A stretch of 64,000 nucleotides of DNA from Porites lobata (GCA_942486035.1 CALNXK010000072.1:1180001-1244000); one strand, 5' to 3'. Shown: positions 22,158 through 33,847, numbered from the stretch's first letter. The notes: generated by a model not told the origin, from the sequence alone. Program-made: numbers and translations.

Positions 22158-22860
22158 TACAGTAGAACCTCTCGGTACGGACACCTCTCTTCTTTATTAC
22201 GTTTCCAATGTCCCGACAAAATATATATATTTTCTTTAAAAAAAACCTCTATAATACGGACTCTCTCTAATACGGACAACGGACACTAAATCTTGGCCCC
22301 AGACAGTAAATTCATAAAAACTTAACCTCTTTATTACGGACACTGCGGTGATCAGGTGAATCCAGTATCCCGATCAGTGAATCTACACAGGGTGAGTCCC
22401 GTCTAGTCTGGCTGATGAGCTATGCAAGGTGAAATACAGTCACCTATACCAGACAACGATTTGCGAAAGGTGTACAGAGGAACAAAACCGACGTTTTTGA
22501 AGGCTTCAATAACAACAGGTAACATAAATATAGAGCATAAAGATAGTTACTGTTTACTGCACTTGCAAAATAGCGAAAGGCGCTTTCAGAATTGTGCTTT
22601 ACGTTACAACTTTTTGCATGCAGCATTGCGCTGTAGCTTGTTTCGTTTTAAAGCAGCGATGCTCAACAAATCGGTGCCAGCGCCAAAAGGGTGGGCTAAC
22701 CTGCACTAAACTTTGCGCGTGCTCTGATGATGACGAGCCCCGTGAAAAGGCTTTGCAGGAAGATGATGGTGATGAATATGTTGATGACAATGATGAAAGT
22801 GACAAAAGCTATGATAATGTCAGTGACAGTGATGAAGACAATTAATTTATTTGTGAATTA
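22158..22860. mobile_element. Pogo-like MITE, copy C, retaining a coding 3' end
   Basis: The left end TACAGTAGAACCTCTCGGTA continues into the shared interior (CGGACACTGCGGTGATCAGG, CACTTGCAAAATAGCGAAAG). Copies A and B then carry a common non-coding segment, but copy C departs at about 22656 into a coding-like stretch. The right terminus is not seen. Confidence 0.6.
22656..22845 (+). pseudogene. Terminal exon-like ORF: cysteine cluster plus acidic tail
   Basis: After a pyrimidine-rich tract and AAAGCAG acceptor-like site the frame reads CSTNRCQRQKGGLTCTKLCAC, a cysteine cluster, then an acidic tail rich in D/E (EDDGDEYVDDNDESDKSYDN) to a TAA at 22843-22845. Acidic C-terminal tails occur in pogo-type transposases, and C-rich clusters of this spacing occur on other transposon proteins. 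Which one this is cannot be told from the sequence. No upstream coding exon is visible, so it is either a remnant or a captured last exon. Confidence 0.4.
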
Positions 22861-22876
22861 TCTCTTTATCACACTT

Positions 22877-24373
22877 TTAAGGTATCATCCAGGTTAAAAA
22901 CCCATCATTTTTCGAAATTTTCAATTTTTAGATGATTAAGTAGAGCTCATCAAGAGCTTTCTTTTAAAAAAAATTCCAGAAAAAATGTTTTTTCTGTGCA
23001 GACTTATGGAGCGCAAAAGTTTTTTCTATGCTAATTATTTTAATTGATCGTTGACAAGTCCTGTCGTACCTGATACGCGTGCTGCTGTTGAACCAAGCTT
23101 ATCACGCAATTTGACAGAATCGTGGTCTACAAGTATAGTGCTCACTGTTTTTCCCTGGATTTTGGAAGTGAATGCCTCCAAAGAAGAAAAAAGAGCTTGT
23201 CCGTTTTCGTCCTTGACTCCAAGACGAAAGAAGACGACAAAATCGTTTTGCAAAGTGTGGGTTTCGAAATTAACAGAGAGTGACAAGGGCTCCTACTACA
23301 ATCAAGAAAAATGGCTAAAAGATGACAAAGCTTCTGAAAAACCCATTGAAACTGCCGCGAAATTGAGTTTCACGAGTTTCTTAGCGAGCTTTTTAGGTCG
23401 CGAAGCGGCCAAGCAAGCGACAAATTCGCGACCGGTCCCGCGCCATATAAAAATCGGACGAAGGACTTTTTTGAAAGTCTATTGTAGCGGGAGAGCAGCT
23501 TCAAGAAAAACTCCAGGAAAGGGTGTGTTGTCGATTTTTCCAGGGAAGTGTCGAACTTTTAGAAAATGTATCGAGTAAAAGTTGGCTTGGTTCAAAATGA
23601 AAACTGCCCGTCGCAAATAACTAAAGATGCTTTCTCGACAACAGAAGGATCGAACAGAGCAGAGCGTTCGAAATAAATTGTTCATCTGTTGTTGGGTTTC
23701 GTTTGTAACCTTTTCCTGCTGAGTCACTATTGTTGTCCCTTTTCTGGTATGCATCAACATTGACAGCTTTGGTGTAATAATCTGTTATAATCTCGTCACG
23801 GGCAATACGCCGCCAAAAAACTTTTTCCCCTGTTTTCTCGAAATGAAAATCAGAGCAAGTTGAGGGTACGTTTTAAACTCCAAGTCGGCAACCCGTGAAC
23901 CAATTTGGCTGAAATTTGGCCAACTTACTGTCAGATAGTTTTTCTAAAAAACCCTGTCTGCGAATTTTGATTTCTTTTTTCGTTTTCGAGTAAGAGTATT
24001 TTTTTCCCAGGTAGTGCTAATGATTTGCTATCCCTAACTTCAACTGCTTATAACAAAAGAACAAAACCACTTGACAAAAATCTGAGACACGGTTTTTTAG
24101 TCAAACGTGTTAAGAAGCGAATGCGATCTTAATTGGCTTCTTCCGTTTATTTTCGGCTGGCCTGGACTTAAATTTACAGCGACACCCACTTTCACAAAAA
24201 GCTTCTCATTTCTGAATCGCGTTAATATTTTGATTTTTTAAAAGGAATCAAGGCAATAATCTGGAACTATTAAGCTTTCAGAAAATGTACGGGTTATGGG
24301 GGTATTTATTAAAAGCAAAAGCGCTAGCGCCAATCAACGCGGGGAAGGTGCTTAAGGGTGGATGATACCTTAA
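22877..24373. mobile_element. TIR element TTAAGGTATCATCC, about 1.5 kb
   Basis: TTAAGGTATCATCCAGGTT at 22877 faces GGTGGATGATACCTTAA ending at 24373, short inverted ends around an interior of 1.5 kb. Opposing frames (175 codons plus at 23051-23578; 83 and 93 codons minus) overlap and none is recognised. The motif ATTAAGCTTTCAGAAAAT at about 24268 recurs at 62789, pointing to a related copy there. Confidence 0.55.
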
Positions 24374-24447
24374 GGGGCCATTGATCACAGTTTTAAGGTT
24401 GTACAGTGCGTAGAAGTCTAGATAGTTGTTATCCTTGTCTCTTGAAA

Positions 24448-24850
24448 AGATCTGTGATAAAAGATGTGACTAACGGTAATTTGCATTACGGACAAAATGT
24501 AATTTAAAGATATGGTCTCGTTTTCATGCTTTAATCACGTGATAAAGTGGTAGAAGGTTTCAGGTTTTTACGTGAGAAAGTCTATGAAATGTTTCTCCTT
24601 CATTATAGCTTACTTTTGTAGTGATATTTTAAAAGAAGATACGAAAAAGGGCACATTTAGGATTTAGCCTCGTTTTCATGCTTTAGGTCACGTGATCAAA
24701 ATTTCCTCCTAAAAGTGTGTGTAATGCTAGAGTAAAGGTATTATTACAATTTGGTGATGAAATATTGACATATAAGAGGGAATAAAGACGATCTAAGATG
24801 TGGCCTCGTTTCCATGCTAATATTGTATGTGACATGTTTTATTCCCCCGT
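24448..24850 (+). repeat. Three degenerate direct repeats of about 150 bp
   Basis: TGGTCTCGTTTTCATGCTTT, TAGCCTCGTTTTCATGCTTT and TGGCCTCGTTTCCATGCTAA start successive units at about 24510, 24668 and 24801. The first two are followed by TCACGTGAT. The units are diverged and their lengths are approximate. Confidence 0.5.
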
Positions 24851-25083
24851 GAATCGCGCCAGTGCGGCACAGAGTTGCCGACAACATTTTTCATGTTCAC
24901 TAAAGTCTCCTTAACATATCTAGACCAGTGGCTTGCTTTAAGCACTAACTTCCCACGGGAGCAAACTTGCTCCTTGACTATATTGTTCCCGATGAACTAG
25001 AAGAATATCTAATCAAACAACAAACGATGGAAGATTTAATCGCAAATTTCGCTCCTTGTATTCGCGACACACTATGTAATCTG

Positions 25084-25530
25084 TACGAAGAATCTGTCGA
25101 GTTTTAGTCATTGACAGTACTGTCATTTGGGTGAAAAACTGTCGCTCAAAAAAGTCATTAAACAGTGACCAGGAGGTCTGCAATGCAGTCAGAATACAAA
25201 GAATAACAAGAAAACGCTGAAGGTAAGCTTCAAAGCAATATTCAATAAACATTTTGCTAATTTAGTGAGCAAAGAATATTTCTCATACAACGTATTATAA
25301 TTTTCTTGCTGTATGAATAATTAATGAGCTTAGAAGGGTAGTGTTCTTATCCTAAGGGGCCTGAAACGCAGTCAGAACACAATAAACACAAGAAAATATT
25401 AAACGCAAACTAAAGAAAAAATTTAATGTACGTTTCGCTCAATTATGGAGAAAGATAGGATAATTCTCAAACAACGTCTTACAACTGTTGCCGTATGAAT
25501 AATTAATTAGCTAAGTAGCATAATGTTAAA
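25084..25530. repeat. Inverted copy of the 12.6-13.06 kb repeat
   Basis: On the minus strand this follows the 12618-13060 sequence in order (GCGACAGTTTTTCACCCAAA, GAGCTCATTAATTATTCATA), but without the MULE-like insert. It therefore gives the empty target for that insertion. Confidence 0.7.
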
Positions 25531-25554
25531 AACGTTACAGTCAAGAAGACTTTT

Positions 25555-25650
25555 GCAGGGACTGATCAAACAACGTGAAATAGAGTTAAGCAGCGATATT
25601 TCGACCGGCCAATACCAGTCTTCATCAGGTTTTTTGAGATATCACGAATT
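25555..25650 (-). mobile_element. Penelope-like element 3' flank fragment (tentative)
   Basis: TTTCGACCGGCCAATACCAG followed by TCTTCATCAGG resembles the segment that commonly follows the stop codon of Penelope-like elements, here in minus orientation. There is no coding sequence adjacent. Confidence 0.35.
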
Positions 25651-26128
25651 TAAAGAAATATATATGAAGTAAAATAATGACCGAAAATTACATATTAGTT
25701 TATAAAATAACTAAGATAGTACGTACGCTCTGATTGGCCGAGAGGAGTGTTTGCATGAGAGTATGTAAACATGGTTGTGGCGTCAAGTTGTTTGGCTTTT
25801 CGCGCGCTAATCGTACGAACACGAATTTGAAAAAGTTTTCGAGTTCAAAACTCGACAAGTTTACTTTATTTACCCATTCCTTTGTCGGCTGAAACTTGGA
25901 AAATCGTTACAAAGAAGGTGTGTCAATTTTTCTTCGCTTACGCTGACATTTTAAGCAAGAAAAATCCGTATTTTGCAAAGCATCATTTTTGCAAAACAAG
26001 AACTGATTACGCGTGCAATACTTTGTGCACAAGATTTTGCGACTGGTAAGAATTTCTCTTTTGATCAGTGCCATACAAAGAGTTCTGCGTTTTTTTCTCG
26101 GGAAAGTATTTTATAAAATCAATAGAAA

Positions 26129-26210
26129 AAAACTCGAGGCGTTGGGAGAATTCTCGGCAGTTATGCAAACCCTCGACTTCGTCTCGGATTTGCATAACTG
26201 TCTCGAATTT

Positions 26211-26228
<18 letters not shown>
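26129..26228. repeat. Long hairpin with CCCTCGACTTCGTCTCGG loop
   Basis: AAAACTCGAGGCGTTGGGAG at the left pairs with CCCAACCCCTCTCGTGTTT at the right, and CAGTTATGCAAA pairs with TTTGCATAACTG around a loop of about 19 nt. Several similar hairpins are spread through the window. Confidence 0.75.
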
Positions 26229-26239
<11 letters not shown>

Positions 26240-26243
<4 letters not shown>

Positions 26244-26917
26244 CAAACACGCAGTGATCTTGGTAATTCAATCAATCTGATTGGTTAGCTATCTCGGAAT
26301 AAGACGTTACATTCACCGCGTTGGGCGGTGAATATAAAACAGAAAAAAATCGCTGTCGCGAATGGGTGTTTTGCTTAAGTGTCATAGTAAAGCCTTTTTG
26401 AAAATACACGAATATCCAAGTGCTGATGACTTTCAAGGCAAGAAAAGACTTCATGGTGTTTAAACAGCGTGATTTATTGTGAAGCAGTTTACTGTAGCTG
26501 ACTTTTTGTACGCTCGAAGCTATGTTTACCACTACAGAGGAAAACGAGATCGCTTTGTCACTGTTTTGTGATTTCGGGATTTTCTCGCAAGACCAATTTT
26601 GCCTACAAATAGAACTTAATTTATGGAGAAAAGAGGAAGGCAAATATTTTCGAAAATTGTACTTGCCAGCAAGTTAACAAGGCAAAGAACATTGGAGATA
26701 AACAACGCTCACCTTGATCGTAGCCGCTGTTGACAGCATTTGCAAGAAGCGACAAAGAAAACTTTCTCATTCACGGTGAGTTGACAGAAACAAATAAAGT
26801 TCTACTTTTCTACTCAGAATTGGGTAGTAATTTAAATTCTTTTAAATCGTTGCTGCTAAAGCTTAGAAAACTCGATACAAAAAGATTAAAACTATCATTT
26901 GCCATGTTTGAAGATAC
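26240..26917. other. No gene supported; target region of the Gypsy element
   Basis: Frames at 26272-26643 minus and 26730-26957 plus are not recognised. The second runs into the 5' LTR, so its end is not real. The ATAC at 26914-26917 is the left target-site copy. Confidence 0.4.
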
Positions 26918-27077
26918 TGTGGCGCGAGGCAAACCCCGCGGGTACCCCTCAAAGTAAGTCACGTGACATGACGTAATAACCATGTGCGAAGAAATGATTG
27001 TGAGACTAGTCGAGTAGCAGATTAAACATGTGTTGTTCTCTTAACGCCGTGTTTTAACTGGGAATCGTGGCGTTACA
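26918..27077 (+). repeat. 5' LTR of the Gypsy element
   Basis: It begins TGTGGCGCGAGGCAAACC and ends GTGGCGTTACA, so it has the TG...CA boundaries of an LTR. At 160 bp it is short for Gypsy. Promoter and polyadenylation sites should lie within it, but none is evident by eye. Confidence 0.92.
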
Positions 27078-27096
27078 CTGGTGGCAGCTGTAAACA
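27078..27096 (+). promoter_or_regulatory. Candidate primer-binding site
   Basis: One base after the LTR the sequence reads TGGTGGCAGCTGTAAAC. A TGG start matches the CCA end of a priming tRNA. I could not assign the tRNA. Confidence 0.45.
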
Positions 27097-27229
27097 AAGA
27101 CGAACTTCACGGATATATGTGTTCAGTGGCGAGATTTTCATGGTTTGTAAAACTGAGTTTCATTGTCCTCCGTTGTTTTTCATCCAAAGTCTCTTCGTGT
27201 GTTTGCTATCGTGATCTCGACCGTTTGCA

Positions 27230-28405
27230 ATGGCGGAAAACTCACTTGTAGATTCAGGATTGAAAGGAATGAGTTGTTCAACACCAGTTAATCCTTTTAA
27301 AGCGAGAAACCCATTTACATCAGAGTCTGCTTCATCTGTAGACTCATCAATGCATGTGGAGAGTCCAGGTCGGCGATTTCAATCAGCGGGACCGTTTGCA
27401 TCGCCGCTGGATCCGTCAGTACATGGTAGCAGTGCAAGTCACCGATTTCACTCCAAAAACCCGTTCGCATCGGAGAGTCAACAGGATACTTACCCCACTG
27501 ATTTGTTTACACACCGACCGAAGTTAAACAAGGCTATTAAAAATCCTGTGGATTATGATGGTACTCAGTCGCTGCGTGATTATTTGAAACACTTTGAGCG
27601 TTGCTCTGTTGTTAATGGTTGGAACCAAGAAGAAGCCGCTCTATTTCTTGCTGCAGGCCTTCGAGGTGTAGCCCAAAAGGTGCTTAATGGTATGTCTGAT
27701 AGCGATTATCGAAATTACGCCAAAATTGTTGACAAATTGGAGCTTCAGTTTGGTGTTGAAAAGCAGTGCGAGTTACACCAAGTGCGCCTTCATAACCGTT
27801 GCCAACTGGAAAACGAAACGGGTCAAGTTCTTGCTGCAGATATTCGCTCTCTGTCAAGTTTAGCTTATCAGGACTAATCTCCGGACACTCAAGAAAGATT
27901 TGCCTTCCAGCACTTTATTGATGCACTCAAGGATCGAGACGACAGGCTTAAATTACGTAGAGATAAACCTCGCACCTTAGATGACGCCCTGTCGCTGGCT
28001 TGTGAACTTGAGGCGTTTCGTCTAGTGGATGGAGATGAGTGGAGAAGCCCTCTTCAGGTTCGCTCTGTGGATGAAGCTGATAAAGAGCCTGATTTGCTTA
28101 AAGCTCAGCTGGACATGTTACGTTCTGACATTCTAGTGCAAGAACAACGTCAGGAGACTCAGCAAGTTGCTATGCAACAGTTAGTTGAGCAGATGCAGCA
28201 GCTCTCCAAGTCACTCTCTTTGAACACCTCTGGTAGCCAACAGCTATTACCTCCTTCACGTTACTCCAACCGCAATGTTCAATGCTGGAATTGCAAATTA
28301 CTTGGCCATTATCGTGGTAACTGCCCAAAGTACAAGTCACTTGACCGAGCCAAGCCGGGCTCGGGAAACGCCCGCAGGGTGTCGCCCACGGGCCAGGGGT
28401 ACTGA
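27230..28405 (+). pseudogene. Gypsy gag with an in-frame stop
   Basis: One frame runs from ATG 27230 to TGA 28403-28405, broken by TAA at 27875-27877 (codon 216). The N-terminal part has KNPF/NPFASES repeats, then a capsid-like segment (DYDGTQSLRDYLKHFERCSV; ALFLAAGLRGVAQKVLNG). A CCHC zinc knuckle, CWNCKLLGHYRGNC, lies at 28283-28324 and would bind element RNA. The pol frame overlaps its end in another frame (from about 28275), so expression would need a frameshift. Apart from the one stop, gag looks intact. Confidence 0.88.
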
Positions 28406-28439
28406 TGTGAACAATGCATTCTCTCAGCAATTGCCAAAC

Positions 28440-29221
28440 CAGGAAATTACATGTCCTGATACACCCATGGAACGGTCACATGTTAAAGAAAAGTTACGAG
28501 GCCTTTACTTGCCAGGATTTCTTGGAGGATCTCGTGTTATGTGGTTGATAGACACTGGTGCCGCACGTTCAGTTTTGTAGTTCGAGGTTTATAATTCTTT
28601 ACCTGCTAGCGTTAAGTTCAGTTTGAGTTCGAAAATTCTGCCATTGCTCTTGCTAATGGTCAGCAAGCGAAAACTTATGGTGTGGGACATGTTGTCATGC
28701 GTCTTGGTAACAGCGAGTTTCAAATGCATCTAATTGTTGCTGAGATTGAGAATGAGGGCATTTTGAGTATGGACTTTCTGTCACAAGTTGATTCACGTAT
28801 TGACATTGCGACAAACCAACTGTCAATTAATGGCGAAGTGTTTGATTGTTCTGATTTCATGAACCAACCCCTTAGTTCCAGATGTATGGTTCGACAGTCA
28901 ACCATGATTGAACCTGACACTAAGGTGATCGTCCCAGTCCTTGTTCACAAGCGTTCATTTAACTTAGACCCAAAGTCGTCTCAATTAGGCACGCGATTGT
29001 TAGAACCATGTCTGAACTCTCATTTGCAACAAAAGGGACTTTATGTTGCAAGGACTCTGGTTGATGTTACGGAGGACAGGGTGGTCCCCTTATGTGTTTT
29101 CAATGTTTCTAATGAAGCGTTTCATTTGGCTGCTGAGACTGTGATTGCCCTCGATAAGCCAGTTACTGATGTCACCTCACTAGAGCTTAATGAAGAGAAC
29201 CATGACGGTGCTATAGGCTAA
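28440..29221 (+). pseudogene. Gypsy protease and PR-RT linker
   Basis: MWLIDTGAARSVL carries the aspartic protease D-T-G at 28551-28559. TAG at 28578-28580 and a frameshift at about 28625 interrupt it; the frame resumes with IALANGQQAKTYGVG and ILSMDFLSQVDSRID, the distal protease part. TAA at 29219-29221 lies in the same frame as the RT that follows. Confidence 0.8.
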
Positions 29222-30331
29222 GCTAGAGTAATAAATGAACATGTGTCACAAGGAGCAGTCGATATGACTCTACCGAAGGCCTTGCAGGAGCTACTTGAGA
29301 GAAGCACAGATAATTTAACTGAAAGTGAAACTGAGAGACTGCAGGAGTTGCTATTCAATTACAAGCATGTGTTCTCAATTTCAGACGGTGACTTAGGCAC
29401 CACGCACATGGTCCAGCACAGAATCGATACGGGCAATGCTCTTCCAATCCGAATTCAACCCCGGCGAACTTCACCGTGGAAACATGATGAGATAGAACGA
29501 CAAGTCACTAACCTCCTACAGCAGGGCAAGGTGAAGGAATCGTCCAGCCCCTGGTCTTTTCCGGTTGTGCTAGCAACCAAAAAGGACGGTAGCCAAAGGC
29601 TATGCGTGGACTACCGCCAGCTTAACGCAGTGACGGTAAATGATGCCTTCCCCTTGCCTCGGGTTGATGATTCTCTTGCTGCTTTGAGTGGTTCCCGATG
29701 GTTCTCAACTTTGGATCTTGCCTCAGGTTATTGGCAATTGGCAATTGATGCGGGCACCCAGGAGAAGGCAGCATTCGTAACTACGAGCGGCCTGTATGAG
29801 TGGACCGTGATGCCTTTCGGTCTCTGCAATGCACCCAGCACCTTTGCCAGATTGATGGAACTTGTTTTGAAGGGCCTACATTGGAAGATTTGTTTGATCT
29901 ATCTTGATGATGTGATAGTTATGGGACGCACGTTTGAAGACGAATTAGAGCTGTTGAAAGAGGTGTTCGAGCGACTAGCCGGGGCAGGACTAAAACTTAA
30001 GCCAAAGAAGTGTTGTCTCTTCCAGAAACGGGTTTCGTACCTGGGACATGTGGTCACGGAAGAAGGCATTGCTGCAGACCCTGAAAAGGTGGAGCAAGTT
30101 CGCACCTGGCCCACCCCAGAAAACAGCACGGAGGTCAAAAGTTTCCTTGGACTTGCCTCTTATTACCGGCGATTCATCCCTGATTTCTCGACCATAGCTA
30201 AGCCGTTGTACAAGCTAACGGAAGCCAAGGCGGAATTTGCTTGGATAGAGCAAAGTCAGCTGGCTTTTGATAGCCTGAAGGGTTTACTTACGTCCGGTAG
30301 AGTCCTAGCCTACCCTACTAGGGAGGGATAG
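29222..30331 (+). pseudogene. Gypsy reverse transcriptase
   Basis: The 362-codon frame from 29243 has ATKKDGSQRLCVDYRQLN, STLDLASGYWQLAID, MPFGLCNAPSTFARLM and the catalytic YLDD at 29900-29911 (residues 220-223), followed by VSYLGHVVTEEGI and FLGLASYYRRFIPDFS. All catalytic aspartates are present. The frame ends at TAG 30329-30331, exactly at the junction to RNase H, which continues in the same frame. Confidence 0.93.
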
Positions 30332-30616
30332 TTTGTGCTAGACACCGATGCGTCAGACCATGGCATTGGGGTAGTGTTGTCACAGTTTCAGGACGGGGTA
30401 GAAAAACCCATTGCGTTTGCAAGTCGGACATTGTCCAAGTCTGAAAGGAACTATTGTGTGACCCGTCGTGAGCTCTTGGCAATCGTTGAGTTTGTTAAGC
30501 AACACCGGCATTACCTACAAGGTACAAGATTCTGCATTCGAACTGATCCGGCCCCTTTGCGTTTTGTTGTCCAGGCCAAAGATCGCGAGGGACAGCTTGC
30601 ACGTTGGATTGATTAA
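30332..30616 (+). pseudogene. Gypsy RNase H
   Basis: LDTDASDHGIGVVLSQ opens the domain, IAFASRTLSKSERNYCVTRR and ELLAIVEFVKQHRHYL follow, with the expected D, E and D residues. It is bounded by in-frame stops at 30329-30331 and 30614-30616 and would degrade the RNA strand of the RNA-DNA hybrid. Confidence 0.9.
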
Positions 30617-32578
30617 TTGAGTACTTTCGACTTCGAGATCCAGTATCGACCAGCACAGCGACATCTGAATGCTGATGCACTTTCCCGTAGACCCTGTGAT
30701 GTCCGTTGTAAGTGGTGTAAGGGTTGGAAGTCACAGGAGCGAGCGTCATTTGTTGATGTGGGTGTTCAGACTGTGATGCATGTCCCTTGCCAGGACAACG
30801 AACAACCGGTGAATTGTGAAGAACCTGTTGGTGCTCGTTGTGCCACTGTCACGTTAGAACCAACCTGGACCTCAACTTTCTTGAGGGAACAACAGGAAGC
30901 TGACCTTGATCTCAAGGTTAGTATTGGTTGGAAGGAAGCCGGCAAAGAAAAACCATTGTGGGAAGACGTGTCGCCTCAGAGTTGTGCTGTGAAGACCTTG
31001 TGGTCACAGTGGGACCGGCTGCTCTTCAGAAACCGTGTACTTTGCCGCAAATGGGAAAGTGACGGAGGTGATCAGATTATTGACCAGGTCATTCTTCCCG
31101 AGAGTCTTCGACAGGCTGCCCTTGAAGCTCATCATAGTCATACGACTGCAAGTCATCGTGGTATACGGAAGACCCTAGGCGCTCTTCAATCTCGTTATTA
31201 CTGGCCAGGACTTACTTCAGCAGTTCACAGATTGGTCGCCAGGTGCCATGTCTGTGGGCCTAAGAAAACCTGGGGACGCAAACGTCGTGCTCCGTTAAAG
31301 CAGTACGTGGTGGGAGCTCCCATGAAACGAATCGCCATTGACATTCTTGGCCCACTGCCAGAAACCACCCGAAAGGACAAGTTTATACTCCTGGTTAGTG
31401 ACTACTTCAGTAAATGGACTGAGAGTTATCCAATACTCAACCAGGAGGCCACCACTGTTGCAGAGAAGCTTGTGAGCGAGTTCATTTGTCGCTTCGGTGT
31501 ACCCCGTCAGCTTCATAGCGACCAAGGAACTAACTTGGAACTAACTAACGAGTCAAAGGTGTTTGCTGAAGTCTGCAGGCTGTTAGACATTGAGAAGACC
31601 CGCACCACTCCACTGCATCCCCAGTCTGACGGACAGGTGGAGCGTTTTAACAGGACTCCCATTGAAATGTTACGTGGGAAGATCCAGCAAGGCCAGACAG
31701 ACTGGGATCTACAACTTCCAACTTGCATGATTGCCTATCGAGGTGCTGTTCAGGAGTCAACCGGGGTTTCACCTAACCTCTTGATGTTGGGTAGGGAACT
31801 GGAGGTTCCCCTGGATGTCATAACTGAGAGACCGCCTGATGCATCACCACTCAAGACGGACTATGCACAAGCTGTTCAAAAGAGATTGGCTAGTGCGCAT
31901 GATTTGGCCAGGCGTCATTTGAACAAGGCAGCTGCACGGCAGAAGCGGAACTACGACAAAAGGCTTTCCGGTAGACCATTTGTTATTGGTGATTCTGTTT
32001 GGCTGCATAACGTTCGGAGGAAGAAGGGGAGAAACGCCAAACTTGACTGTCCTTGGGAAGGACCCTATCTTGTAATATCGGTGCTATCGGATGTGGTGTA
32101 CCGTACTCAGAAAAGCCGAAAGGCCAAGCCTAAGGTCGTTCACTCAGACAGATTAAAGCCTTACCTGGGACCCCCAATGGAGAGATGGATTCCGAAAACG
32201 CAGACGCGGTTATCGAGCCCAAGAGAAGAGGGGAGACAGACATCGGTTGTGGATTCAAATTGCGTCGACGAGGGACAGTCAGCTCCGGTTAACGCGAGAG
32301 AGGGAGTTGAGCGCGACGAAACGGAATCTACGGAAGCAGACAAGGATGATGTTTCCCCGAGACTCCAGAATGCTGATTTCATTGGGGATGATAACGGTGA
32401 CAAGCCTGAGGATGTGAGGAAACCTGAGCCTCGTGCGAAATTGACAACCTCTGTTGCACATGACCTCAACCAGGCGGGTGTCGGCTTTCAAACAGCTGAG
32501 TCGACTGTACAAGGTTTACCTGGGATTGATTCAAGTGTTTGTGGGAGACCGTCAAGGCAGCGAAAGCCACCAAGTTGA
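30617..32578 (+). pseudogene. Gypsy integrase and C-terminal tail, 653 codons open
   Basis: The stretch starts in frame with RNase H and stays open to the end of pol. It first completes the RNase H connection (ALSRRP), then has an HHCC zinc domain (HTTASHRGI ... ARCHVC), and a catalytic core with D at 31340-31342, D at 31520-31522 and E at 31640-31642 (residues 242, 302, 342). A GPY/F-type module follows (CPWEGPYLVISVL ... VVHSDRLKPYLGP). The last 130 residues are a low-complexity acidic tail with no known domain. There is no chromodomain. Confidence 0.92.
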
Positions 32579-32808
32579 TTCGGAACTTGGGTGACTGATT
32601 AACCTGATATGTTCAGGGACTGATAAGCATTATAGGACAGTCTAGGCAACTAGACAAGTATAAGTTAATGCCTTTCATTACCTAAGAACTGTAGACGCTT
32701 GGCACGTTGCTGAACGAACATTTTAGACTTGATCTGTTGCGTTTAATTGAAGTTGTTTTTGGAAAAGATCTGTGAAATATTGGACCAGCACTGGGACAGT
32801 GCTTTTAA

Positions 32809-32823
32809 GTAGGAGGGGAGTAG
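32809..32823 (+). other. Polypurine tract
   Basis: AGTAGGAGGGGAGTAG lies directly before the 3' LTR and would prime plus-strand synthesis. Confidence 0.75.
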
Positions 32824-32984
32824 TGTGGCGCGAAGGCAAACCCCGCGGGTACCCCTCTAAGTAAGTCACGTGACATGGCGTAATAACCATGTGCGAAGAA
32901 ATGATTGTGACACTAGTCGAGTAGCAGATTAAACATGTGTTGTTCTCTTAACGCCGTGTTTTAACTGGGAATCGTGGCGTTACA
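32824..32984 (+). repeat. 3' LTR of the Gypsy element
   Basis: It repeats the 5' LTR with three substitutions and one added A near the start. ATAC follows at 32985-32988. Confidence 0.92.
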
Positions 32985-33116
32985 ATACTGTAAAGATCTA
33001 ACTTTTACGCATCCACTGTTTACGGCTTCGTGTTCCCGCATGAATTCACTCGTCAATCAAACTAGTCGTTTTTTAATGGTTTTCTTACTGATTCTGTTGA
33101 GATCACTTCGTGTGAA

Positions 33117-33805
33117 TATACTAAAACAATTATTCACCTCCGGCTCAGTTAATATTGTTGAATAATCCCAATTAATGAATGAGGCTGAGTATCTTATATG
33201 AAGAATTATGGAGATCGAGGAGGGTGTTATCCGTTGAGGCCTTTGGCCGAGGCGGATAACACCCTCCGAGATCTCCATAATTCTTCATATGAAAAGAAGG
33301 CCGAATTCAATAATTGTTTTATTATTCATTCAAAATAATTCCTAGTTTAAAAACATGGCCAAAAACATGCTTACCTCCATCGATCCATCGATGTTAAGTT
33401 CATCTTCGATAGTGCACGTTTAGGTTTATGCCGCTCCGCAAATATTCTCCAAATAGGAGATATGGCCCTTCGAGTTGTCTTCTTGCTGTTCTTGCCATGT
33501 TTTTAGCTATTTTTTCGCCTAGTTCTTACTCTTGAAACGAGTGAAATGTGCGCCATTTCTCAAGTTCACAAGCAAAACAACTCAACCTCGTCCCCAGGTC
33601 TTCTCGGTTAACGGTGCCTTAACCTGCGAAAACGCTGCATTTCTGACGTCATTTCCTCGTTAAACACAAAATTCTTCCAAATTTGGTCATCAGTAACTGG
33701 TTATGGTGAATTAAACGTGTGCTTTTAGCCAATCAGAATCGGGAAAATATTTTGAATGAATAATAATCAACAATATTAACTTCGCCTTCGGCGAATAATT
33801 GTTAA
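33117..33805. mobile_element. Hairpin-containing TIR element (AACAATTATTC ends)
   Basis: AACAATTATTCACCTCCGGC at about 33124 faces CCTTCGGCGAATAATTGTT ending at about 33805. Inside, 33196-33233 and 33253-33290 form a 38-bp stem (ATATGAAGAATTATGGAGAT ...) with two mismatches around the loop TTGAGGCCTTTGGCCGAGG. A fragment of the AACCTCGTCCCCAGG family is at 33586-33605. No transposase. Confidence 0.7.
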
Positions 33806-33847
33806 ATATGACGTGGTATGGTGTGGCTACTTAAAAAGACAATATAG

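Larger units (their letters stand above)
26918..32984 (+). mobile_element. Ty3/Gypsy LTR retrotransposon, structurally complete, 6.07 kb
   Basis: Direct LTRs (26918-27077; 32824-32984) enclose gag and pol in Gypsy order: protease, RT, RNase H, integrase. A TGG-starting primer-site candidate follows the 5' LTR and a purine tract precedes the 3' LTR. ATAC flanks both sides (26914-26917; 32985-32988). The LTRs differ by three substitutions and one indel over 160 bp, suggesting fairly recent insertion, yet the coding region has stops in gag and at four points in pol plus a frameshift near 28625. It is complete in structure but coding-dead as it stands. Confidence 0.95.

Noticed and set aside
23035..23760. 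Frames of 83-175 codons as a possible transposase
   Set aside because: Frames conflict between strands, no transposase motif is visible, and the TIR element could be non-coding.
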